Part shown: in pieces, positions 35,826 to 44,763 of the stretch
Layout of the letters: each line of letters begins with the position of its first letter
How positions within the stretch are numbered: position 1 is the first letter of the stretch
Assembly (NCBI RefSeq): GCF_007859865.1
Contig: NZ_SJPI01000002.1
Span: 1,074,721 to 1,138,720 of the forward strand
Direction of reading: 5' to 3'
DNA from: Rubripirellula amarantea
GTDB taxonomy: Bacteria > Planctomycetota > Planctomycetia > Pirellulales > Pirellulaceae
Length of the DNA: 64,000 bases
Notes under the pieces: model-generated
Databases searched by the model: none
Told to the model about the DNA's origin: nothing
What the model saw: only the letters and a program-made list of their open reading frames with translations
Position numbers and translations under genes: made by a program

Positions 35826-36726
35826 GAGCGAGCTCCTCGCTGGTTTCATAAAACAACGTCGCCCAATCTTCGGCTGGCATGCAGTGCAGCCGAATGGTGC
35901 GGTCGCCAGCCATCCCCGCAATCTGGATAAAGTGGTCGGACTGTTGTTCGATTTGCGACACGGTTTCAAAGAGCGTCTCGCTGCTTAAGCAAAACACTCG
36001 ACCGGGACCACCGAATTTGCGAGCGGCTTCTTGAAGTTTGATGTCTGTGGTTTTGGATTCCCGCATGGCTTCGGGGAATGCGAGCGATGTGACGTAGCCA
36101 AAAACGTTGGTGGGAATTCGCTTTGCTGCTTGATGAACGTGAAAGTAACCGGACGTCCGGTAGTAGCTGAGCAGACCCAGTTCTCGGAACGGGCAATCAG
36201 CGCCGTCTTCGGGGTCGTCGTTTCCGGCGGGCACTGCACGGGCGTAACTGAGCAGCATGCAGCCAAGATCACGGGAGAGCGTCGAAGTGCTGGGGACACG
36301 TTTTTGCGACGACTCGATGAAGCGGCGAAGCGACTCGAGGCAAACAGCTCGATCAAATCGGTCGTGACTGAAGTTGTTGAAGAACCAAGACCAGGTTGTC
36401 GTTGCGTTGATATTGTTAACGAGATTCGCGTGCAGGATCCACCAAGTGCCTTCGTTCAAGAAGAACGGATCGTAGTCCCAGATGAGTTGCCCGAGCTTGG
36501 TCGGTTGAAGTAGCGTCGCACGCCCACGGGATTCTGTACCGTCGACTTCAGCAAGTCCGGTGACCATCAACCAATGACGAACCGACTTGGCCATGTTGCG
36601 GCCGACACCGAGATAGTCGGCCACTTCTTCGTCGAGGAATTGTTCTGGCGTTTCCGCTACCAGCTTCATGCCTTTGTGAAGCCACCCTTCGCGAACGGGG
36701 AATGTTTCGTGACCGCTAAACTTCAT
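35818..36726 (-). CDS. sspB: SspB, DUF4007 protein
   Basis: 302 residues opening with the DUF4007 signature FSGHETFPVREGWLHKGM, then a winged-helix-like segment (DYLGVGRNMAKSVRHWLMV). SspB is described as the DNA-nicking/binding component that prepares the strand for sulfur insertion. It overlaps sspA by 11 bases and sspC by eight. Confidence 0.9.
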   Translation of the reverse strand: MKFSGHETFPVREGWLHKGMKLVAETPEQFLDEEVADYLGVGRNMAKSVRHWLMVTGLAEVDGTESRGRATLLQPTKLGQLIWDYDPFFLNEGTWWILHANLVNNINATTTWSWFFNNFSHDRFDRAVCLESLRRFIESSQKRVPSTSTLSRDLGCMLLSYARAVPAGNDDPEDGADCPFRELGLLSYYRTSGYFHVHQAAKRIPTNVFGYVTSLAFPEAMRESKTTDIKLQEAARKFGGPGRVFCLSSETLFETVSQIEQQSDHFIQIAGMAGDRTIRLHCMPAEDWATLFYETSEELAHV

Positions 36727-37909
36727 GCTTGGCTGCTCCTTGCAAATAATCCGACTGCGACGGCGGCGATTGAAAGCCCGAGAGACGGGCGACTATCGAA
36801 ACCAACTTCGCCGCAGCGGTTTCGACTTCCACCATTGTGTTTTGATTTGAAAAACTGAACCGCACACTCGCGAACGCCTCATCCTCGCTTAAACCCATCG
36901 CGCGAAGAACATATGACGGCTCAGGGCGATTGCTTGTGCAAGCTGAGCTTTGTGAACAGCGAATCCCCTCGCGATCGAGCAACGCGACTATGGCCGCGCC
37001 GTCGAGTCCTGGAAACATCATGTTTGTCGAATTGCAGAGCCGATCTTCCGTACTGCCGTTGATTTCAATCTGCGGAATCGCGGAAAGAACTAAAGACTCA
37101 AATTGATCTCGCAATTTAGTGATGACCTCAACCGCTGCGTCAAATGATCCTTCCCTTTCACTTGCGGCTCGACCGAACCCAATAATGCCTAGCGTGTTTT
37201 CGGTACCTGGACGAAGTCCAGTCTCTTGATTGCCTCCACGAAACAATGGTTGAAGCGTTCGCGGCTCTTTAACGCACAAAGCGCCAATGCCGGTCGGTCC
37301 ATGCATTTTGTGAGCTGATGCGGTCAAGTAGTCGATACCGGTCCCCGAGAAGTTAACGCGCAGTCGGCCCGTAGCTTGAGCTGCGTCGCAATGAAAGGGC
37401 ACTTTAAACCGCCGACAGATAGCAGCGATCTCGCGAATCGGTTGGATCACACCGGTTTCGTTGTTTGCCCATTGAACCGAGACGAATGTCCCACCATCGG
37501 CAACCGCGGCAGTAAGTGAGTCAATATCAAGGCGACCATCACGACCAACAGGCATTCGCGTCACCCGAATCCCTTCCGCCTCTAGAATGTTTGCGGTTTC
37601 GATCACGCAGGAGTGTTCGACCTGGCTGGTCACTAAATGCGGCGATTGATGACCACGAAGGGCGTTAGTCAATACCCAATAATTCAGCTCCGTTACACCG
37701 CTGCCAAAGACAATGCTTTCGGACTTGGCCCCCAACAACAACGCCACCGAGTCCCGAGCCTGCATAATCGCCCGTCGAGTCTTCTCGCCGGAACGGTGTT
37801 CGCTGGATGCATTGCCGAAATCCTGATTGATTGCCGTCGACAACGCTTCACGTACCTCATCCGAGGGATGTGTTGTGGCGTTGTTGTCGAGGTAAATCTC
37901 AGGTTTCAT
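36716..37909 (-). CDS. sspA: SspA/DndA-type cysteine desulfurase
   Basis: 397 residues from MKPEIYL. A NifS/IscS-like PLP enzyme: YLDNNATTHP at the start, PLP Lys201 in SAHKMHGPTGIG, and the persulfide Cys324 in SQSSACTS. It supplies sulfur to SspD. First gene of the sspABCD operon on the minus strand; the 247-base gap upstream holds no gene and should contain the promoter. Confidence 0.9.
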   Translation of the reverse strand: MKPEIYLDNNATTHPSDEVREALSTAINQDFGNASSEHRSGEKTRRAIMQARDSVALLLGAKSESIVFGSGVTELNYWVLTNALRGHQSPHLVTSQVEHSCVIETANILEAEGIRVTRMPVGRDGRLDIDSLTAAVADGGTFVSVQWANNETGVIQPIREIAAICRRFKVPFHCDAAQATGRLRVNFSGTGIDYLTASAHKMHGPTGIGALCVKEPRTLQPLFRGGNQETGLRPGTENTLGIIGFGRAASEREGSFDAAVEVITKLRDQFESLVLSAIPQIEINGSTEDRLCNSTNMMFPGLDGAAIVALLDREGIRCSQSSACTSNRPEPSYVLRAMGLSEDEAFASVRFSFSNQNTMVEVETAAAKLVSIVARLSGFQSPPSQSDYLQGAAKHEV

Positions 37910-38156
37910 TCGGACTCCGTCCCTCACGGGCTTTGATTTGCTAGCATTTTACGGAATGAGTGAGAAACTTGCGACGGGCGTAGCGTGCTTGATCTCCAAG
38001 CCGGTGTTATGGCCGACCGGTTGGAGGATACAGGTAAGCTGTGACACGTTTGGTCCGGCAGTGGCAATGAGGCGAGAGGTTGTCGCCTTCGCGCCAGCAC
38101 ACGCTCGAGGCCATTTCTGGCAGCTCCGTCGCTTACTAGGCGATTTCCTTCGCCGT

Positions 38157-38390
38157 TCATTTTCCGAAAAACTCGTCGTGTAGCCTTTGCCCAGCCGGAC
38201 CCAAATCGACGAGGAGTTTTTGGATCTGCTTGATGGCAAGAGGAGACGGTTGGACCTTGCCATTTTCCCAACGGTTCACGGTTGAGAAGGTCACCCCGAG
38301 TTTCGCCGCCAGCTTCTCTTGGCTGATTTCCAGCTGGCCCCGAAGTGATTTGATCAATTGCCCAATATCCCTTGATCGTGTTGCAGTCAT
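38157..38390 (-). CDS. XRE-family helix-turn-helix regulator
   Basis: 77 residues: LIKSLRGQLEISQEKLAAKL followed by GVTFSTVNRWENGKVQPSPL is a textbook XRE/Cro HTH. It is transcribed toward sspA from 250 bases upstream, and a perfect inverted repeat lies just before its start. It probably controls the ssp operon and itself. Confidence 0.85.
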   Translation of the reverse strand: MTATRSRDIGQLIKSLRGQLEISQEKLAAKLGVTFSTVNRWENGKVQPSPLAIKQIQKLLVDLGPAGQRLHDEFFGK

Positions 38391-38409
38391 CGGCTCTCCG
38401 TCAAGTTTT

Positions 38410-38429
38410 GCAGATGCTATATCATCTGC
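38410..38429. promoter_or_regulatory. Probable operator of the XRE regulator
   Basis: GCAGATG-CTATAT-CATCTGC is a perfect inverted repeat with seven-base arms, 20 bases upstream of the XRE start codon. The TATA-rich centre could overlap a -10 element. Position and symmetry suit autoregulation. The rest of 38430-38765 shows no gene. Confidence 0.6.
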
Positions 38430-38765
38430 ACTACAGCTTACGCCTTCTCCGAAAGGGAGTCAACGAAGGGTGCGGACGGAAAAAACATTGGCTGCGACAA
38501 CAATCTCGGCTAAGCGGAAAAAACCATAAGTCATTGCCCGCAAACGACTTGGAACCACCAGCGCTCGTGTTCGTTAACGCGCGCATACATTTTTTCATGC
38601 TTTCCCTTGTTGTGAGCATGCTTGGGCTGTCCCATAATCCATGTGCTCTGGCCGATTCGACCGACGTGGCGGGTTTGGCAAAAACCGAGCAAACCAATGA
38701 TTCCACTGTTGGGCGTGACTGCACCTATCTTTTCAGGGCGGTTGGGCACCAAAGGAGCTGTTTAC

Positions 38766-39290
38766 ATGATTTCTGCGCCAACATTGCGCTTTGATTGCTT
38801 TCTGCAGTTTCAGGAGCGGCTAGGCCACTTCTCACCCGGTTCTCCCGAATACGAAGAGGCGGATATTGCTTGCCGGCTCGCATTGAATCCTCGGCGCTCT
38901 ACTGAGCCCGCCGAGTTCTTCTCGCGAAACCTTCGACGTGATGCTCGCCGAACTTTTGTTCGGCAACCCAATCAACCGGTCACCTTCAGCAGCCTGAAGG
39001 ATCCCCAAAAGGATGACGGTGACGCTGCCTGCGAAGTAGCTTCGCCGAAGCGTTCTTCGTGTCGACCGATAGACGAAGCAATCGCACTTGAACTGCTTTC
39101 GCGGTTAAGTCAACGCGTCGGTCACATTCCGGGTGCGCTTCGTTGCCTCGATGGGATGCTGACGAACGAATCTGTCAAAGACACGGCGACCGCGATGGTG
39201 GTTTCCGAGCGTCGTGTTCATCACGTGCGCGGCTTGATCCGGAAAGCCTATCAAGACATGACCTGTCGCGATGAAACGTCCGACAGTTAG
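38766..39290 (+). CDS. Sigma-factor-like or HTH protein of unknown function
   Basis: 174 residues from ATG 38766. The N-terminal half is basic and resembles region 2 of ECF-type factors only weakly. The C-terminal segment KDTATAMVVSERRVHHVRGL has region-4-like helix-turn-helix spacing. It lies upstream of the GHKL ATPase on the same strand with a 100-base gap. Confidence 0.45.
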   Translation: MISAPTLRFDCFLQFQERLGHFSPGSPEYEEADIACRLALNPRRSTEPAEFFSRNLRRDARRTFVRQPNQPVTFSSLKDPQKDDGDAACEVASPKRSSCRPIDEAIALELLSRLSQRVGHIPGALRCLDGMLTNESVKDTATAMVVSERRVHHVRGLIRKAYQDMTCRDETSDS

Positions 39291-39392
39291 TTCCACAAAC
39301 CATTTTTCCAAGCCGGCTACTCTCGGTAGCCGGCTAAGTCACCCGGTGCTGGTCGAGCGAATGCCGATCGGCTCAAAAACAGGAGTCTTTCA

Positions 39393-41135
39393 ATGAACAC
39401 AACAATCAAAGCCATTCCAATGGTCCTTGCCGGCCAGGCCCTAAATTCACTTCGCGATTCAGGTTATGACCTTGCGACAGCTTTAGGCGAACCGGTCGAC
39501 AACAGTCTCGAAGCGAATGCAAATCTCGTCCAAATTCGACTCGATCAATCAACCAACGATCGAGGCAAGAAGCACATTCATCAGATTGTCATTGCCGATG
39601 ACGGTGATGGAATGAACGAAGATACCCTGTGGCACTATTTGCAACTGGGATATTCCTCGCGATACATGAGCAAGAAGACTATCGGTAAGTACGGCGTAGG
39701 TGCAAAACTTGCTGCGCTGAACTTCGCACGACGAATCGACGTGTGGAGTCGAACGGCCGATGGTCCATGGCGGCATGTCTACTTTGACCTCGATGAAGTG
39801 CGGCAGGGTGAACAAGGTGGCGAAGTACCAGGGATCGCCCAGCCGGAAGAGATGGAGGTACCCGCTGAACTAAAACTGAAGCTACCTTCGTCAAGCGGTA
39901 CGATTGTCGTTTGGTCCAAGGTGGACCGCTTGGAGGATGGGCGGCGAGCACCTGACGCCAACGAGCTTCGGCTCGAAGTCGAAAAGGAACTGTCGCGAAT
40001 TTTTCGGTACTTTCTTCACGGAGGGCGAAGGATCACGGTTAACGAGACTGACCTAGTTCTCTTTGACCCTTTAATGTCGATGGATCAGAGTTGGGCAGAC
40101 CAGGTATTGAGTGATCATTACAGCAACGCAAAAGCGACCAAAGGTGCGAAGAAGAAACCACGGGAGGAGCACTTCGGCTCAAAATTGATTTGGGAAGAGC
40201 CAGTGAAAATTGAGGGGCACGAAGCCTTGGTTCGCATCACGTTGTACCCTCGCGAAGTTCTGCGAAAACGCGGGACCGGCGGTGATAAGCTCGCAAAAAA
40301 GCTTCGTCTTCCCGAGAACGAAGGCAAAATCTCATTTGTTCGACTTGATCGGGAGGTTTCATACACGAATGTTCCCCGGATTTTTGGGCGGGCCGTCCAG
40401 GAGCCTGATCGCTTTATAGGAATCGAGGTTTCGTTCACGCCGGAATTGGATGACTACTTTGGAATTCGCAACGTCAAACGCGGTGTTGAGCCACACGGCG
40501 AACTTCGCGAAAGAATCCGAACGATCATAAAAAAATATGTCACGACCGCTCGGAAAGAGATTGACGAAGTCTGGGGTGCAGCTGCAAGGGATACGCTAAG
40601 CACGCAGGGTGAACATGCCAGCATCCTTGATGCCGCGAAGAATGCCGGTCGAACACTTCCTAGTGGGCGAGCGAAAGGCCCGGAAAGCCAAGAAGAAAAA
40701 GACCAACTATTGGACGATCTCGCACGAGATGTGGTGGGGTCCGACGTCGATAAAGAAAAGGAACGACTTGAGTACATTGAACGCTTGAAGGAACTCCCTT
40801 TCGTGGTTGAGTCGGTGGATTTTCCTGGCACGCAGTTCGTCGATATCCAACACGTTGCTGGCAAGGTTCTGATTCGCCTGAATACCAGGCATCGTTTCTA
40901 CCGAGAAATGTGGGCACCAGTTCGAGAGATTGCATCTCTTGATGCCGGGAGCGTCTCAGGTGCCGATGCCGTGAAGGCAGCGCGTCGCACAATCGAAGCG
41001 TTGACATTGATGATGATTGCATTCGGTAAGGCCGAATCAATGCATGAGGATCCGCAGGAGCAATATGGTGAACTGAGAAGCTACTGGGGGCAGTTCTTGA
41101 GTTCCTTGATGGGCAAGGTGAAGGACATCGTTTAG
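39393..41135 (+). CDS. GHKL (MORC/Hsp90-like) ATPase of the defence island
   Basis: 580 residues. ATP-site motifs of the GHKL fold are all visible: Glu33 and Asn37 in GEPVDNSLEANA, DDGDGM at 69-74, and GKYGVGAKLAALN at 98-110. The rest follows MORC/MutL-like architecture with a helical C-terminal part. Such ATPases occur beside restriction and modification systems. The ribosome site AGGAGT precedes ATG 39393. It may be the partner that acts on unmodified DNA here (inference). Confidence 0.8.
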   Translation: MNTTIKAIPMVLAGQALNSLRDSGYDLATALGEPVDNSLEANANLVQIRLDQSTNDRGKKHIHQIVIADDGDGMNEDTLWHYLQLGYSSRYMSKKTIGKYGVGAKLAALNFARRIDVWSRTADGPWRHVYFDLDEVRQGEQGGEVPGIAQPEEMEVPAELKLKLPSSSGTIVVWSKVDRLEDGRRAPDANELRLEVEKELSRIFRYFLHGGRRITVNETDLVLFDPLMSMDQSWADQVLSDHYSNAKATKGAKKKPREEHFGSKLIWEEPVKIEGHEALVRITLYPREVLRKRGTGGDKLAKKLRLPENEGKISFVRLDREVSYTNVPRIFGRAVQEPDRFIGIEVSFTPELDDYFGIRNVKRGVEPHGELRERIRTIIKKYVTTARKEIDEVWGAAARDTLSTQGEHASILDAAKNAGRTLPSGRAKGPESQEEKDQLLDDLARDVVGSDVDKEKERLEYIERLKELPFVVESVDFPGTQFVDIQHVAGKVLIRLNTRHRFYREMWAPVREIASLDAGSVSGADAVKAARRTIEALTLMMIAFGKAESMHEDPQEQYGELRSYWGQFLSSLMGKVKDIV

Positions 41136-41235
41136 GCCTAGAGGCTAGAAAGTACTAACGGTAGCCAAATTGTCGGATCACGAGGCTGCGGTAAACGACT
41201 TGTTAAAGCCCAACGCAATCAGCGGTAAATGAATG

Positions 41236-41272
41236 AAAACGCCCGCGGGGGATTGCTCCTCCACGGGCGTTT
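41236..41272. terminator. Bidirectional terminator between GHKL ATPase gene and rsr
   Basis: AAAACGCCCG...CGGGCGTTT is a GC-rich hairpin flanked by A and T runs on both sides. It sits between the two convergent stop codons (41135 and 41293) and can serve both. Confidence 0.8.
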
Positions 41273-41292
41273 ATTGTTGTTCGTCGTTCGAC

Positions 41293-42951
<1,659 letters not shown>

Positions 42952-43038
42952 GTTTGACCTCCTCGATTGAAAACGGATGTGTTTGAACATCCGGGCAGCC
43001 GCCAGTCTTTGGAAAAGACCCAAGGCGGCGAAGTGAAA

Positions 43039-43148
43039 AACGCACTCGACGAATTGTTGGACAGAGATCCCGCAGGATCGTTTCCGAGCTAGCGGGGCGG
43101 GAGTCGAACCTGCAAAGCCATGTACTCCGTGCCGGCAGTCGAGTGTGT
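43039..43148 (-). ncRNA. Y-RNA-like RNA F, reduced module, upstream of rsr
   Basis: The outer stem CACTCGAC/GTCGAGTG is perfect. The inner stem GGCACGGAG/CTCTGTCC has one bulged C. Between them the 5' strand carries the shared CTGCC and TACAT words, and the 3' strand ends with TTCGTCGAG like the others. The central module keeps a tRNA T-arm signature (GG-TTCGACT-CC) and CCCGC/GCGGG, but the D-arm is not convincing. A T-run (GCGTTTTTC) follows. It ends 87 bases before the rsr start, so it may be transcribed with it. Confidence 0.7.
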
Positions 43149-43158
43149 GCGGTTGAAT

Positions 43159-43215
43159 GTGGGATAAGCTTCCAGCTTGTCGGTTGTTGAATGACAGGCA
43201 GGATGCCTATCCCAC
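43159..43215. repeat. Long imperfect palindrome between Y-RNA-like genes
   Basis: GTGGGATA at 43159 faces TATCCCAC at 43215, with further pairing between the inner CCAGCTTGTC and GACAGGCAGG parts. The design resembles planctomycete REP elements; related words occur near 8310-8350. It separates RNAs F and E. Confidence 0.7.
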
Positions 43216-43244
43216 AGGCAGTGATGCACTTGATGAAAAGAAAA

Positions 43245-43396
43245 ACACGATCGACGAAGTGGTGACCAGAGGTTGTTACGGCGCTCTACCACTGAGCTAC
43301 GCCCCTGCGAGTTTGACAAGCAGTTGGGGCGGTGGGACTCGAACCCACGACACCCGGCTCCTGAAGCATGTACTCAGAATCGGCAGTCGATCGTGT
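43245..43396 (-). ncRNA. Y-RNA-like RNA E with permuted tRNA module
   Basis: The outer stem ACACGATCGAC/GTCGATCGTGT has 11 perfect pairs and is followed by TTTTTC, a terminator-like end. The inner stem GATTCTGAG/CTCTGGTC has a bulged U and a U-U mismatch. The module reads in permuted order: short anticodon-arm side, T-arm GTGGG-TTCGAGT-CCCAC, acceptor CGCCCC, a 20-base loop, acceptor GGGGCG, TA, D-arm GCTC-AGTGGTA-GAGC, then the other anticodon-arm side. The acceptor is thus closed and the tRNA is opened in the anticodon loop. Confidence 0.85.
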
Positions 43397-43403
43397 GCGC
43401 TTT

Positions 43404-43775
43404 CTATTTCGTTTTCTTCTTGGTGGTCTTTCCCATTTGTTTCCAAAGGGAACGGCCGTTGTCTCGGTCGAGTCGCACTAGTTGTTGCTGTCGTGTGTCG
43501 AAAGCGATCAGGTTTCCCTTGGGTCGCTTCGCGTAAACGAACGGCAAGCAAACGGCAACGACTTTGTGCGGTTCGCCGGCTGCGCGAGGCAAGTAGCGAA
43601 GTCGAACGAGTTCGTCGATGGGTTGCGAGATGCCAGAGCAGTCCCACAAGTAGGATGGAAGTTCGATGATCTCGCTGAGGATGGTGACGTAGTCACCTTT
43701 GGCGATATCTTCGCCAGCGATCCTGGCCGCGACGGTGGTCACGGTTTTGGATCGGCTTTCGGTTGTGGTTTTCAT
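43404..43775 (-). CDS. Hypothetical protein embedded among Y-RNA-like genes
   Basis: 123 residues starting MKTTTESRSK. A beta-rich central part (GDYVTILSEIIELPSYLWD) leads to a very basic tail (KQMGKTTKKKTK), which would suit RNA binding. I know no family. The stop lies eight bases before the 5' end of RNA E, and the start 143 bases after RNA D, so it shares the transcription unit. A longer open frame upstream is noncoding-like. Confidence 0.6.
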   Translation of the reverse strand: MKTTTESRSKTVTTVAARIAGEDIAKGDYVTILSEIIELPSYLWDCSGISQPIDELVRLRYLPRAAGEPHKVVAVCLPFVYAKRPKGNLIAFDTRQQQLVRLDRDNGRSLWKQMGKTTKKKTK

Positions 43776-43917
43776 GTTTCCGTAATCGTTGAAAGATTGA
43801 ATGGTGCATGTGTGTTCTCTGCTGAATCGCGAGTGGGGATTACTCGCGGCCGGTCGGAATGGCGAAACAGGAATGTAAAACACGCATAGTTCGATCTCTC
43901 GAGACGATTGGGGAAAA

Positions 43918-44056
43918 CGCGATTGACGAAGTGGGTCGACCAGACAAATTCGATGCTCTACCCACTGAGCTACGAAGCGAACGCGAGGATCGCTTTGGTG
44001 GGACTCGAACCCACGGCCGTCGAGGTGATGTAGTCCAATCTGGCAGTCAATCGTGT
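43918..44056 (-). ncRNA. Y-RNA-like RNA D with complete permuted tRNA module
   Basis: Outer stem CGATTGAC/GTCAATCG; inner stem GATTGGAC/GTCTGGTC, eight pairs with G-U. The module is the clearest of the set: anticodon-stem half TCGA, variable CGGCC, T-arm GTGGG-TTCGAGT-CCCAC, acceptor CAAAGCG(A), loop, acceptor (T)CGCTTCG, TA, D-arm GCTC-AGTGGGTA-GAGC, A, anticodon-stem half TCGA. So a whole tRNA is present in circularly permuted order, its acceptor capped by about nine bases and its anticodon loop replaced by the Y stem. A TTTT run follows. Confidence 0.88.
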
Positions 44057-44062
44057 GCGGTT

Positions 44063-44194
44063 GGCGACGAAGTTTTGGTCAGACGTTGTTGACTGAGCTA
44101 TCGACGATCCTTTCGGATGCCGAGCAGGATTTGAACCCGCGACCTCGCCGCATTGCGACGCGCTCTACCCATGTAGTCCGAACCGGCAGTCGCC
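44063..44194 (-). ncRNA. Y-RNA-like RNA C with tRNA module opened in the D-loop
   Basis: Outer stem GGCGAC/GTCGCC, inner stem GGTTCGGAC/GTCTGACC with a bulged U. The module starts within a D-loop (GGGTAGAGC), goes through an anticodon-arm region, T-arm GCGGG-TTCAAAT-CCTGC, acceptor TCGGC(ATC), a CGAAAG loop, acceptor (GAT)C-GTCGA, TA, and ends with the D-stem half GCTCAGT. The D-stem GCTC/GAGC closes at the junction with the Y stem. RNA D begins six bases downstream. Confidence 0.85.
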
Positions 44195-44212
44195 GTGGTT
44201 TGGTTGAAGACG

Positions 44213-44275
44213 GATCGACGAAGGGACAACTCAGATGTTTCACATTTGCAATGTAATCCAAGCCTGCAGTCGATC
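44213..44275 (-). ncRNA. Y-RNA-like hairpin B, behind tRNA-Cys
   Basis: A 63-base hairpin without a tRNA module: outer GATCGAC/GTCGATC, then an internal loop with the shared CTGCA and CCTTC words, inner GCTTGGAT/ATCTGAGT, and a terminal ACAT-TGCAA-ATGT. Exactly six bases (CTGACT) separate it from the discriminator base of tRNA-Cys, so tRNA 3'-end maturation would create its 5' end. Confidence 0.8.
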
Positions 44276-44281
44276 AGTCAG

Positions 44282-44352
44282 AAACGCTGGTGGGAGTCGA
44301 ACCCACTTTGGCCGGGTTGCAACCGGCTGCCTGGCCATCTGGCTCCAGCGTT
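44282..44352 (-). tRNA. tRNA-Cys(GCA)
   Basis: Acceptor AACGCTG/CAGCGTT, anticodon arm GCCGG-TTGCAAC-CCGGC, T-arm GTGGG-TTCGACT-CCCAC. Discriminator U73 is the known Cys identity base. CCA is not encoded. Confidence 0.9.
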
Positions 44353-44428
44353 TTATTGCTCGCGGGGTTGCCGCGAGCGTGTGTTGTTCAGTCGTCGTCT
44401 CTAAAAGTAGTCGTCGCGATTGACGCCA

Positions 44429-44593
44429 TCACAGACGCCCCGATCGTAGGCAACAACGTTTGAACCGCTGACCGCTGCCGCATGGGCACAGGTCGTTTCG
44501 GCCGAGTTTCTCCTCGAGTTGCTTGCCTTGGATGATTCGGACTCCGCGTTTGACTTTCGTTTCTGACGGGTAGCCTTTACGACGTTTGCTCAT
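44429..44593 (-). CDS. Small SEC-C motif protein
   Basis: 54 residues from MSKRRKG (an ATG 11 codons earlier at 44626 is an alternative). The C-terminal [20 protein letters not shown] is the SEC-C zinc motif found at the end of SecA and in many small proteins. The N-terminus is basic. It sits within the tRNA array on the same strand. Confidence 0.75.
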   Translation of the reverse strand: MSKRRKGYPSETKVKRGVRIIQGKQLEEKLGRNDLCPCGSGQRFKRCCLRSGRL

Positions 44594-44692
44594 CGGCTCG
44601 AAAGCATTGGGCGTTGTCGTCGTCACATTGGTGTTCGTATCGCATCGTTCTGCTCCGGTTTGAGTGTGAAAACGTTTAATTGTGCAAAGACC

Positions 44693-44757
44693 AATCGGCG
44701 AAGGTACAACTCAGATGGTTCACATTTTCAAGATGTAATCCGAGTCTGCAGTCGATC
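44693..44757 (-). ncRNA. Y-RNA-like hairpin A, behind tRNA-Arg(GCG)
   Basis: Outer GATCGAC/GCCGATT (one A-C mismatch, one G-U), inner ACTCGGAT/ATCTGAGT (eight pairs), terminal ACAT-CTTGAAA-ATGT. The same CTGACT hexamer as in B links it to the tRNA-Arg discriminator base. Close paralogue of B and simplest member of the family. Confidence 0.78.
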
Positions 44758-44763
44758 AGTCAG

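Noticed and set aside
29518-37909. Canonical dndABCDE or BREX system
   Set aside because: DndD and DndE are absent; DUF4007 and a large ATPase in order with a desulfurase and a DndC-like gene define Ssp. No PglZ, BrxC or PglX type gene was seen for BREX.
43245-44194. tRNA genes interrupted by introns or group I elements
   Set aside because: The 3' half always comes before the 5' half of the same acceptor stem, and the sequence between halves of neighbouring units forms the shared Y stem. The order fits permutation, not an intron.
43245-44194. Functional permuted tRNAs that are processed to charged tRNAs
   Set aside because: Acceptor ends are closed by a loop, the anticodon loop is replaced by the Y stem in two cases, and anticodon stems are short. 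A Y-RNA mimic explains all six units, including those without any tRNA part.
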